A stretch of 42,071 bases of DNA, from assembly GCA_029287595.1 (NCBI GenBank), contig JARFQU010000104.1, positions 1 through 42,071 on the forward strand. Direction: 5' to 3'. Below, piece by piece: positions 8,276 through 16,062 of the stretch. The DNA is from Halioglobus sp. Lineage in GTDB: Bacteria > Pseudomonadota > Gammaproteobacteria > Pseudomonadales > Halieaceae. The translations under genes and the position numbers were made by a program. The notes under the pieces are model-generated. The model worked only from the letters and a program-made list of their open reading frames with translations. It was not told where the DNA came from and ran no database searches. Each line of letters begins with the position of its first letter. Position 1 is the stretch's first letter.

Positions 8276-8312
8276 CATGGATCATGGGTGCAGCACTCCG
8301 GCGCAGCGCTGA
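8256..8312 (+). CDS. Possible 18-codon micro-ORF between fisR and the MauE-like gene
   Basis: An ATG at 8256 sits 6 bases after AGGAGG, and an in-frame ATG at 8277 sits 8 bases after GAGGAGG. Both are the best Shine-Dalgarno matches nearby. The frame ends at 8312 after 18 codons, with the sequence [18 protein letters not shown]. It overlaps the end of fisR and stops 13 bases before the MauE-like start. It may only serve translational coupling, or be a small leader peptide. I see no homology cue. Confidence 0.3.
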   Translation: MHEEASDMDHGCSTPAQR

Positions 8313-8325
8313 GCGATCGGGCGCC

Positions 8326-8847
8326 ATGGGAATACTATTGGGCAACACCATATGCCTGTTTTTTGCCTGGTTATTTGGCAGGGCGGTCGCGCATAAACTG
8401 TATGCTCCGGCGTATTACCGCGAACTACTGGCCGTCTCTTTTCCAATACCCGGCGCGGCCGGTACTTTGTTGGCGTTGACCACAACCCTGGAGTTGGTGC
8501 TGGTGGCACTGTTGTTCTTGCCAGGCTCCCGCGCGACAGGATTAACGGGCTGCGCACTGTTACTGCTCATTTACGCGGCGTTTATGGCATGGCAACTCTG
8601 GCAGGGCAGGGTGGGCATGTCCTGCGGCTGCTCTGGGGCGAACTCCACCCTGGTGATATCACTGCCGCTGGTACTGCGCAATATAGCCTGTGCAATACTG
8701 GCATTCGCTGCCACCTTATACACAGTGAGTTGGGGAGGCTGGCCGCAAGTGGTTGCGGCATTGGCCCTGGCGCTGATACTGGCAGCCGCCTATTTGTTGT
8801 TTGAACAGGCGCTGGCCAACGCGCAATATATGAATGAGGACGTGTAG
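8326..8847 (+). CDS. MauE/DoxX-like redox-associated integral membrane protein
   Basis: A 173-residue protein with about four to five hydrophobic spans: LLGNTICLFFAWLFG near the start, then TLLALTTTLELVLVALLFL, CALLLLIYAAFMAW, a span before VSWGGW, and VVAALALALILAAAYLLF. A CGCSG motif lies after the third span, in the segment MSCGCSGAN. This arrangement is that of the MauE family, where the CGC-type motif is thought to take part in thiol/disulfide transfer, and is related to DoxX membrane proteins. ATG 8326 begins just before the first span. An in-frame ATG at 8284 would add 14 polar residues. Placed directly after fisR, a membrane thiol-redox role connected to sulfide or persulfide is plausible but inferred. 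Confidence 0.7.
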   Translation: MGILLGNTICLFFAWLFGRAVAHKLYAPAYYRELLAVSFPIPGAAGTLLALTTTLELVLVALLFLPGSRATGLTGCALLLLIYAAFMAWQLWQGRVGMSCGCSGANSTLVISLPLVLRNIACAILAFAATLYTVSWGGWPQVVAALALALILAAAYLLFEQALANAQYMNEDV

Positions 8848-8881
8848 CGATGGCTTTACACCAGAAAGTGGGAGTAACAAT

Positions 8882-10378
8882 GTGAGCGGATCACCCCTGC
8901 TCATGCAGCGTGCACTGGACCACGGCACCCGTGTTGCGTTTACCGAGGCCAATGGACATGTGACCTATGCGCAGCTGCTGGAGCGCTCGGAGGCTATAGC
9001 CGCCACCCTGCTGAGTGGCGCCAGCGACCTGGATGAGCAGCGCATCGCGTTCGCCACCCCGGCTGGTAGCGATTACGCCGCTATACAGTGGGGTATCTGG
9101 CGGGCGGGGGGTATAGCCGTGCCGCTCAATATTCACGCCACCACTGGCGAGCTACAGCACTGCACCAGTGCTGCCGGCGTTACCATACTGGTTACGCTGT
9201 CGGAACTGCGTGAACAGCTTGCCCCGTTGTGCGAAGCACAGGGTATTAACCTGATCTGTCTGGATCAGCTATCGCTGGAACAGCGCTGTACCTTACCGGA
9301 ACTCGATTTATCGCGCCGCGCCATGATCATCTTCACTAGCGGCACTACCAGTAAGCCCAAGGGAGTGGTGACAACCCATGGTAATATCCAGGCGCAGGTG
9401 ACGACACTGATAGATTCCTGGCAATGGCGGCGCGAGGATGTCATTCCCTTGTTCCTGCCTATGCATCATGTGCACGGCATCATCAATGTGATGACCTGCG
9501 CGCTGTGGGCCGGCGCGACCGTCGACGCTTACGACGATGGCTTTGACCTGCCAAGGGTGTGTCAGCGGGTCAGCGAACACGCCTATACCGTGTTTATGGC
9601 GGTGCCCACCATCTACGTGAAGTTGATTCAGGCGCTGGAACAAATGGATCCTGCGGAAAAAGCCGCCACCTGCGCCGGCTTTGCCGCAATGCGCCTGATG
9701 GTTTCAGGTTCCGCGGCGCTGCCGGTTACCATCCATCAGCAATGGCATCAGCTTACCGGGCAGGTGTTGCTGGAACGATACGGCATGACCGAAATAGGCA
9801 TGGCGCTATCAAATCCCTACGATGGAGAGCGCCGCCCTGGCTGCGTGGGTATGCCATTGCCCGGGGTAGCGGTGGAGCTGCACGACGAGGAGGGCCAGGT
9901 AGTGACCGCAGAAGGAGAGCCCGGGCAGATATGGGTGCAGGGTCGTAATGTGTTTCTCGAGTATTGGCAGAATCCCAAGGCCACTGAGGAAAGCTTTACC
10001 CGACAATGGTTCCACACCGGTGACGTGGCGGTGCTGGAGGACGGCTATTATCGGATCATGGGCAGGCAGTCTGTCGATATCATCAAGTCGGGCGGTTACA
10101 AGCTGTCGGCTCTGGAAATCGAGAATGTCCTGCTGGATCACCCGGCGATCGCCGAGTGCGCCGTGGTGGGCGCTGAGGACCCCACCTGGGGCGAGCTGGT
10201 TGCGGCGGCCCTGGTCATACGTCATGGTCACACCCTGACGCGCGAGGCCCTGGCGGACTGGGCCAGCGAAAAAATGTCGGCTTATAAAATCCCGCGCAAG
10301 CTGGTATTTGTAGAAGACTTACCGCGCAATGCCATGGGCAAAGTTATCAAAGCCGAGGTTGCGGCGCTTGTCAGCTAG
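8882..10378 (+). CDS. AMP-forming acyl-CoA synthetase, ACSF3/malonyl-CoA synthetase-like
   Basis: An ANL-superfamily ligase of 498 residues. Visible motifs are the P-loop TSGTTSKPKGV (about 151-161), VSGSAALP, ERYGMTEIGMALSNPYDGERRPGCVGMPLPGV, the hinge region with HTGDVAVLEDGYYRIMGR, the GGYKLSALEIE segment, and the catalytic-lysine end NAMGKVIK. The RLMVSGSAALP and YGMTEIGMALSNP segments are typical of malonate-specific ACSF3/MatB enzymes, so ATP-dependent malonyl-CoA formation is the best guess. A related short acid is possible. GTG 8882 has GGGAG 7 bases upstream. An ATG at 8834, overlapping the previous gene, would add 16 atypical residues. It is 33 bases from the ATPase operon and may be cotranscribed with it. 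Confidence 0.82.
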   Translation: MSGSPLLMQRALDHGTRVAFTEANGHVTYAQLLERSEAIAATLLSGASDLDEQRIAFATPAGSDYAAIQWGIWRAGGIAVPLNIHATTGELQHCTSAAGVTILVTLSELREQLAPLCEAQGINLICLDQLSLEQRCTLPELDLSRRAMIIFTSGTTSKPKGVVTTHGNIQAQVTTLIDSWQWRREDVIPLFLPMHHVHGIINVMTCALWAGATVDAYDDGFDLPRVCQRVSEHAYTVFMAVPTIYVKLIQALEQMDPAEKAATCAGFAAMRLMVSGSAALPVTIHQQWHQLTGQVLLERYGMTEIGMALSNPYDGERRPGCVGMPLPGVAVELHDEEGQVVTAEGEPGQIWVQGRNVFLEYWQNPKATEESFTRQWFHTGDVAVLEDGYYRIMGRQSVDIIKSGGYKLSALEIENVLLDHPAIAECAVVGAEDPTWGELVAAALVIRHGHTLTREALADWASEKMSAYKIPRKLVFVEDLPRNAMGKVIKAEVAALVS

Positions 10379-10411
10379 GCATTTTTAATCTAATTGTTAA
10401 TAGAGGTAGTT

Positions 10412-11851
10412 GTGTCAAGCACTGCCAGCCAGGGGGAACAGTCAAGTATGAGCACCACATCAGCCAGAGGCGACCTGCAGGACCTGCTTCAGACCACCTC
10501 GGTACTGGAAATTGTAGGCGACATGATCCGGGTGCGCGCTATAGGGGCAGCATTGGGTGATCTGGCTCTGGTGGAAAACGTCGATGGTGTTGTTTCCACT
10601 GCCAGGGTCGTGAGCCTGGACCGGGACGTGGTCAGTTTGCAGGTATTCACCGGCGGCAAGGGCCTGTCCACCAGCGCCAAGGTACGCTTCCTGGGAATTC
10701 CCCTGCAAGTGACTTTTTCAGATAACATCCTCGGTCGTATCTTCAACGGCGCCGGCGTGGCGATAGACGGACGACCGGAGCTGACCCACGATCCTCGCAT
10801 CAAGGTTGGCGGTCCCACGGTGAATCCGACCATGCGCATGTTGGCCTCCAACATGATCGAGACCGAAGTGCCCATGATCGATCTGTTCAATTGCCTGGTG
10901 GAGAGCCAGAAAATCCCTATTTTTTCCGTGGCCGGTGAGCCATTCAACGCATTACTGGCGCGCATCGGCTTCCAGGCCGATGCCGACATCGTGGTGTTCG
11001 GGGGGATGGGTCTCATATTCGACGACTATCATTTTTTCCGCACCCAGTTTGAGGAGCACGGCGTATTCCATCGTACCGTAATGTTCGTCAACCAGGCCTC
11101 GGATCCGATCGTGGAACGTCTCAATATCGCCGATATGGCGCTGGCGGTAGCGGAGAAATTTGCCGTAGAACAGGACAAGCGCGTGCTGGTGTTACTCACG
11201 GACATGACCGCCTATGCTGATGCGATGAAAGAAGTGGGTGTGGCACAGGAGAAAATCCCAGCCACACGCGGCTATATGGGCGACCTCTACACACAGCTGG
11301 CCAGGCGCTATGAAAAAGCCTGTGATTTTCGCGGCGCGGGCTCCGTTACCATTCTCAGTGTGACTACCATGCCTGGCGACGACGTCACGCACCCGGTGCC
11401 GGATAATACCGGTTACATCACCGAGGGTCAGTTCTACCTGCATGAAGGGGTGATCGATCCTTTCGGTTCCCTGTCTCGCCTGAAACAGCACGTCGTAGGC
11501 AAGGTCACCAGGGAGGACCACGGGCAGATCATGAATACCATGGTGCGCTTTTACTCCAGTGCCAAAGAGGCGCAACAGAAACAGCAGATGTCATTTGAGT
11601 TGTCTGATTTCGATTTTAAGCTGCTAAAGTTCGGCAAGCTGTTCCACCAGCGTTTTATGCGCATCGAAGTATCCATGCCGCTGAATGAAGCGCTGAATCT
11701 TGCCTGGCAAACCCTGGCTGAATGTTTCGCCCCGGAAGAACTACTGATGAAGCAGGAGCTGATCGATCGCTATTATTCCCAACAGCGTCACCAGCAGGCG
11801 GTGGCGGAGGACAATCCCAGTGAGGAAGGTGTCGCAGAGGCTCGGGACTAG
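10412..11851 (+). CDS. ntpB: V/A-type ATPase subunit B (non-catalytic)
   Basis: The 479-residue B subunit belongs to the soluble V1/A1 head and alternates with A around the rotor. It has the family N-terminal barrel segment (VLEIVGDMIRVRAIG...LALVENVDG). It lacks a P-loop, having SVAGEPFNALLARIG where a catalytic subunit has GPFGxGKT, as expected for B. It also carries VNQASDPIVERL, FAVEQDKRVLVLLTDMTAYADAMKEV and the TIPxTRGY-like IPATRGYMGDLYTQLARRYEKA. GTG 10412 follows AGAGG. ATG 10448 with an AGGGGGAA site is an equally workable start, 12 residues later. It is the first gene of the ATPase set, whereas in most bacteria it follows A. Confidence 0.93.
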   Translation: MSSTASQGEQSSMSTTSARGDLQDLLQTTSVLEIVGDMIRVRAIGAALGDLALVENVDGVVSTARVVSLDRDVVSLQVFTGGKGLSTSAKVRFLGIPLQVTFSDNILGRIFNGAGVAIDGRPELTHDPRIKVGGPTVNPTMRMLASNMIETEVPMIDLFNCLVESQKIPIFSVAGEPFNALLARIGFQADADIVVFGGMGLIFDDYHFFRTQFEEHGVFHRTVMFVNQASDPIVERLNIADMALAVAEKFAVEQDKRVLVLLTDMTAYADAMKEVGVAQEKIPATRGYMGDLYTQLARRYEKACDFRGAGSVTILSVTTMPGDDVTHPVPDNTGYITEGQFYLHEGVIDPFGSLSRLKQHVVGKVTREDHGQIMNTMVRFYSSAKEAQQKQQMSFELSDFDFKLLKFGKLFHQRFMRIEVSMPLNEALNLAWQTLAECFAPEELLMKQELIDRYYSQQRHQQAVAEDNPSEEGVAEARD

Positions 11852-11857
11852 GACGCA

Positions 11858-12487
11858 GTGGCGAAACTTAAACTAAGCAAGAGTTCTATGCAGCAGGAGC
11901 GCAATCAGCTCAAGCTGTACCAGCGCACCCTGCCATCCCTGGATCTGAAGCGGCGGCAACTTACGGTGGAATTGGCCAAGGCGCGGCGCGAACTGCAAAC
12001 CATTCAGGAGGCCGTGGAGTCACTGGAGGCGCACATCGGCGAGCAACTGCCCATGCTGGCCAATACTGACATTGAAGTCAGCGATCTGGTGAAAATGACT
12101 GACTTTGAACTCGAGCAGGAGAACGTGGTGGGTGTGCGTCTGCCGCGGCTGAAACGTATTCATTGTAGCGTCGCCGACTACTCACTATTGGCCAAACCCG
12201 CCTGGGTGGACATTCTGGTGGCTCGACTGAAGGATGCCGCAGAACAGCGTACACTGGTGCTGGTGTCGACCGAGCGTGTGCGCATTCTGGAAATACAGGA
12301 AAAGCGCGTTACCCAGCGCGTCAACCTGTTCGAAAAAATACTGATTCCCACTGCCAGGCGCAATATCCAGCGCATACAGATCTACCTGGGGGACGCTGAA
12401 CGGGCTGCGGTGGTGCGCTCCAAGCTGGCCAAAGCGAAACAGGCAAAGCAACGCAGGGCGCTACACCAGGCGGAGGAGACTTTATGA
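11858..12487 (+). CDS. ntpD: V/A-type ATPase subunit D (central rotor shaft)
   Basis: A 209-residue protein with the D-subunit signature start KLKLSKSSMQQERNQLKLYQRTLPSLDLKRRQL. Long charged helices follow at both ends, with a compact middle, fitting the antiparallel coiled coil of the central stalk. The C-terminal helix contains VNLFEKILIPTARRNIQRIQIYLGDAERAAVVRSKLAKAK, a typical D ending. It starts with GTG 6 bases after the stop of B and overlaps subunit I by four bases (ATGA). No separate F subunit is encoded in the cluster, as in the Chlamydia-type systems. Confidence 0.92.
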   Translation: MAKLKLSKSSMQQERNQLKLYQRTLPSLDLKRRQLTVELAKARRELQTIQEAVESLEAHIGEQLPMLANTDIEVSDLVKMTDFELEQENVVGVRLPRLKRIHCSVADYSLLAKPAWVDILVARLKDAAEQRTLVLVSTERVRILEIQEKRVTQRVNLFEKILIPTARRNIQRIQIYLGDAERAAVVRSKLAKAKQAKQRRALHQAEETL

Positions 12488-14256
12488 GTATTGTCTCCCT
12501 GGACAAAGTCACACTGATTGGACACAGCAGTAACAAGGAGGAGGTGCTGTGCGGCCTGCAGGCATTAGGCTGTCTGCACCTGATCCCATTGACCAGGGAA
12601 GGCGAGGCCAGGGCAGACACCGGACCTTCAAAAGATGCGCGTGAAGCCCTGCGCTTCCTGGCCAGTTGCGCACAGCAACGCCGGCAGGTAACTGATCCCG
12701 CGCGCTTTGATGCCCGCGCGGTGGGAGAGCAGGCCCTGGACCTGCAGCGCCGCACATTCCAACTGCGCAACCGTCGGGATTTTATTTCCCTGCGGATCGA
12801 CAACCTTGCCCTGTGGGGCGAGTTCGAGTTCCCGACGATAGAGCAACTGGGCGGTCATCGACTGTGGTTTTACCGGGTGCCACATCACGAAATGAAGGTA
12901 GTGAAACAGAGTGATCTGCGCTGGGAGCTTGTCAATAGAGACGACCGTTTCTTCTACGTGGTGGTGGTATCGGTCAGCGAGCCTGTGGGCATGCCGGTAG
13001 AGCGAGATCTTGCAGGCGGCATTTCCCGGCACAAGTTGCTGGAAGAATTAGAGGCCCTGGAGATCGAACTGGAGGATGTAGAGGCCGAAAGGGTCAGCCT
13101 GACCCGGTGGTGCACGCTGTTTGCCCGCGCCCTGGATGGCCTCGAGGATCGTTCGGCCCGCGCCCAGGCTGGATCACAGACCGCAGAAGCTGATCCGGTA
13201 TATGGCTTACAGGCCTGGGTACCCAGTGATCGTATGGATGACCTGCAGGGTTTTGCCGCGGACCATACCCTGGCGCTTAGCTGTGTAGAACCTGAGGCAG
13301 AGGAACAGCCGCCGACCCTGTTTAACAATGCCGCCCCGTTGCGCGCTGGAGAGGATCTGGTCGCGTTTTATATGACCCCATCTTACTGGTTGTGGGATCC
13401 CTCCTCACTGGTGTTCCTGTCCTTTGCAATATTCTTTGGCATGATTGTCGCGGATGCGGGTTATGCAGCCCTTCTGGCAGGCATTGTTTTTGTCTACCGT
13501 ACGCGTTTGGGCAAATCCGCTGCCGGTCGCCGCTGGCGTGTCATGTTGGCCGCGCTTGCCGGCGCTACCGGTATCTATGGGGTTATGGCGGGCAGCTACT
13601 TTGGCGTGACGCCGGCGCCCGAATCCCTGGCGGGCAAATTACACATCCTGGACCTGGGTAATTTCACTGTGATGATGGCCCTGTCCGTGACCATCGGGGC
13701 GCTGCATCTGTCCTGCGCCAATATCATGAACGGCCTGCGCTACCCGAGCCTGCCCCAGCGTTTGCCTTCTTTTGGTTGGGCCACCGCAATACTAGGGGGG
13801 TTGCTGACCTGGGGTGCTATGCAATTGCAAAGTGAGGCACTGAGTAATGGCGGTGTGGCGATGATGACGCTGGGGCTGTTGCTGGTGGTGGGCTTTTCTG
13901 GCTATGGTGAGAAACCCTTACGACGACTGCTAAAGGGTGTCACCGCACTGGCGGGCGTCAGTGGTGCATTTGGCGATGTGCTGAGCTATCTGCGCCTGTT
14001 CGCGCTTGGACTGGCCTCCGCGTCATTGGCCATGGCCTTCAACGACATGGCCGCTGACGTGCGCCAGGCGGTGCCGGGCATCGGATTCTTTTTTGGCCTG
14101 TTGATCCTTTTGCTGGGGCATAGCCTCAACTTTCTATTGAGTGTATCCAGTGGTTTCATCCACGGCTTACGACTCAATGTTATTGAATTTTTCAAATGGG
14201 GCGTTAAGGATGAAGGACATCCTTACAGGCCATTCGCAAGAAAGGAGACTAACTAG
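12484..14256 (+). CDS. ntpI: V/A-type ATPase subunit I (membrane stator, a-subunit homologue)
   Basis: A 590-residue protein of the 116-kDa/I family. The first ~300 residues are cytoplasmic (start MSIVSLDKVTLIGHSSNKEEVLCGLQALG), and the rest holds about seven transmembrane spans. The membrane part begins at DLVAFYMTPSYWLWDPSSLVFLSFAIFFGMIVADAGYA and carries the conserved GDVLSYLRLFALGLASASLA segment, whose arginine (YLR) faces the K ring and is essential for ion flow in the family. It closes with LGHSLNFLLSVSSGFIHGLRLNVIEFF. The start overlaps D by 4 bases, and the stop overlaps the K start by 1 base (TAGTG). Strong coupling to both neighbours is expected. Confidence 0.93.
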   Translation: MSIVSLDKVTLIGHSSNKEEVLCGLQALGCLHLIPLTREGEARADTGPSKDAREALRFLASCAQQRRQVTDPARFDARAVGEQALDLQRRTFQLRNRRDFISLRIDNLALWGEFEFPTIEQLGGHRLWFYRVPHHEMKVVKQSDLRWELVNRDDRFFYVVVVSVSEPVGMPVERDLAGGISRHKLLEELEALEIELEDVEAERVSLTRWCTLFARALDGLEDRSARAQAGSQTAEADPVYGLQAWVPSDRMDDLQGFAADHTLALSCVEPEAEEQPPTLFNNAAPLRAGEDLVAFYMTPSYWLWDPSSLVFLSFAIFFGMIVADAGYAALLAGIVFVYRTRLGKSAAGRRWRVMLAALAGATGIYGVMAGSYFGVTPAPESLAGKLHILDLGNFTVMMALSVTIGALHLSCANIMNGLRYPSLPQRLPSFGWATAILGGLLTWGAMQLQSEALSNGGVAMMTLGLLLVVGFSGYGEKPLRRLLKGVTALAGVSGAFGDVLSYLRLFALGLASASLAMAFNDMAADVRQAVPGIGFFFGLLILLLGHSLNFLLSVSSGFIHGLRLNVIEFFKWGVKDEGHPYRPFARKETN

Positions 14257-14711
14257 TGGACGACTTTATTCTCGCACTTGGCTGGGTTGGCGTGTATGCA
14301 CCACTGGCCCTGGGTGCCGTGGGTAGCATGGTTGGCGTGGGCCGCGGAGGCATGGCGGCGTGCGGAGCTCTGTTGGAGGTAGAAAGCGGTTACGGGCGGT
14401 TTATCGGCGTGTCCGCCATGCCCTCATCGCAAACCATTTACGGGATCGTGGTGATGCTGACGCTGAACGTTGGGGTGACACTGGAAAATGCCCCGGGAAT
14501 CTTTGCCATAGGCCTGCTGTCCGGTATAGCACTGATGGCCAGTGGCTTTGCCCAGGGGGCCGCCTGTGCCGCGGCGATCAATGCGTCCAAGAGTAAACCG
14601 GAGATTTTTGGCATATCGATTGCCCCTGCTGCGGTGGTGGAGGGCTTCGCTGTCTTTGCCTTTGTGTTTGCACTGGTACTGGCCGGGTCAGTGCCCGGGA
14701 TGGGAGGCTGA
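14256..14711 (+). CDS. ntpK: V/A-type ATPase subunit K (proteolipid rotor ring)
   Basis: A 151-residue, four-span proteolipid made of two fused hairpins, the V-type form rather than the 8-kDa F-type. The ion-carrying glutamate is E129 in span 4 (APAAVVEGFAVF). The first hairpin lacks an equivalent carboxylate. S58 and Q59 in MPSSQTIYG and Q100 in GFAQGAA fall where Enterococcus hirae NtpK has the Na+ ligands T64, Q65 and Q110, and E129 matches its E139. The 29-residue gap from Q100 to E129 equals the one there. Na+ coupling is therefore likely, with serine replacing threonine, but H+ use cannot be excluded. It starts with GTG overlapping the stop of I. Confidence 0.9.
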   Translation: MDDFILALGWVGVYAPLALGAVGSMVGVGRGGMAACGALLEVESGYGRFIGVSAMPSSQTIYGIVVMLTLNVGVTLENAPGIFAIGLLSGIALMASGFAQGAACAAAINASKSKPEIFGISIAPAAVVEGFAVFAFVFALVLAGSVPGMGG

Positions 14712-14714
14712 GTC

Positions 14715-15377
14715 ATGTCCGGTAAGGCGCCCCAGGAATCTGGCGTGCAGGAGCTGATATCGCGTATTCGCGACGATGGCGTGCACGCTGGACAGAGTAA
14801 AGCCGAGGAAATCATCGCACAGGCGCGCAGCGAGGCGGCTCGCCTTGTATGCGAGGCGACAGAAGAGGCGCAGCTGATCCGGGATAAAGCGGCTGCAGAG
14901 ATCGAGTCCGACCAGGACGCGGCACTGGCGGCGCTGCAGATGGCGGCACGGGACACCCGGTTGCAACTGGAAGCTGAGGTTATGGCGGCTTTCGAAGAGC
15001 ACGTCAGGCGCCTGGTTGCCCCGGTGACTTCCGACGGCAGTTTTATCCGCACCCTTATTCTGGTGCTGGCCGGACAGGCGATGCAGGAGTATCCCGTGGA
15101 CCAGGAACTGGAAATACTGGTATCAGATCTTATTTCCGGACGCGAGAAGGAAAATCAGGAACTGGATGATCGTATTCGCGATGCTGTGCTGGGCATTACC
15201 AGCGATATGCTGCGCGAGGGCGTGGAGATCATTCCTGATCGTGATGTTGCTGGAGGCGCCAGGGTGCGCGTGGTTGGAGAGAACCTGGAGATCGATCTCA
15301 GCGAGGACGCGATTTCGAAGCTACTGCTCAAGCATCTGTTGCCGCGCTTTCGCTCCATAATCGAAGGCATAGACTAG
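14715..15377 (+). CDS. ntpE: V/A-type ATPase subunit E (peripheral stalk)
   Basis: A 220-residue E subunit. The first ~100 residues are an alanine- and charge-rich coiled coil (QAKAEEIIAQARSEAARLV-type repeats, then ATEEAQLIRDKAAAEIESDQDAALAALQMAARDTRLQLEAEV). The C-terminal half is a compact domain ending DLSEDAISKLLLKHLLPRFRSIIEGID. In the holoenzyme E forms the peripheral stalk that holds the A3B3 head still against the membrane part. It begins 3 bases after K. In the Chlamydia/Bacteroidetes operons E is the first gene, whereas here it stands after K and before DUF2764 and A. Confidence 0.88.
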   Translation: MSGKAPQESGVQELISRIRDDGVHAGQSKAEEIIAQARSEAARLVCEATEEAQLIRDKAAAEIESDQDAALAALQMAARDTRLQLEAEVMAAFEEHVRRLVAPVTSDGSFIRTLILVLAGQAMQEYPVDQELEILVSDLISGREKENQELDDRIRDAVLGITSDMLREGVEIIPDRDVAGGARVRVVGENLEIDLSEDAISKLLLKHLLPRFRSIIEGID

Positions 15378-15381
15378 CCTG

Positions 15382-16062
15382 ATGTCCGCTGAGACCTATT
15401 ACACACTGGTGGCGAGCCTGCCGCGGATGCCACATTTTGAGGAGGCCGAGTGGCTGCCACTGAGTCGCAAGCAACTGGACCAACGCCTGTCGATGCTCAA
15501 TGAGCAGCATGCGCTGGAACTGCGCCTGGCAGAAGAGCTGGTGAAATGGCAGCGCCAACCTGTCGCCATAACGACTGAACAAGTGGCTGCTAATTACCGC
15601 AGGGCAATACCCCAGGTCCACAGTTCGTCCCTGCGCGAAATTATTGATTATCGCATGGCCCAGCGCAGTGCACTGGTGGCCTTGCGTAGGCGGCATCTTG
15701 GTCTTGCACCGCCTGAAAGTGGCGAAATATGGGGCGTAGGGCCCTGGATGCAACTGATTACGAATAGCTGGGATCGCAGTGACCTGGGGCTGACGCATCT
15801 GTTGCCCTGGATCGAAGAGGCGGCGCAGTTGCTGGCACAGGGTGCTGCGCTGGATCTTGAGCGCTTACTGATGAATTCCGTATGGCAGCGCCTGGGTCGT
15901 ATAGCGGAGCGCAGCCCCTTCGGTTTCGAACCGGTGATCGCGTTTGTGTTTCGCTGGGATATTCTGCAGCGCTGGAGAACGTATGACGCGGTGCAAGGCA
16001 AGGCGCGTTTTCAACAACTGGTAGCGGAGGTTACACGTGAGCAACAACAGCTCTTCGCCTGA
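15382..16062 (+). CDS. DUF2764 family V-ATPase operon protein
   Basis: A 226-residue soluble protein beginning YYTLVASLPRMPHFEEAEWLPLSRKQLDQRL. This matches the YYxLVASLP start of the DUF2764 family, encoded between E and A in Chlamydia and Bacteroidetes V-type ATPase operons. It is mostly helical and charged, with no membrane span. These operons lack a recognisable C (AC39) subunit, so a role as the missing rotor-to-ring connector has been a natural guess, but I know of no proof. The neighbours E and A are the same as in those phyla. It overlaps the A gene by 26 bases, unusually long for this window, while a good ribosome site for A lies inside its end. Confidence 0.75.
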   Translation: MSAETYYTLVASLPRMPHFEEAEWLPLSRKQLDQRLSMLNEQHALELRLAEELVKWQRQPVAITTEQVAANYRRAIPQVHSSSLREIIDYRMAQRSALVALRRRHLGLAPPESGEIWGVGPWMQLITNSWDRSDLGLTHLLPWIEEAAQLLAQGAALDLERLLMNSVWQRLGRIAERSPFGFEPVIAFVFRWDILQRWRTYDAVQGKARFQQLVAEVTREQQQLFA

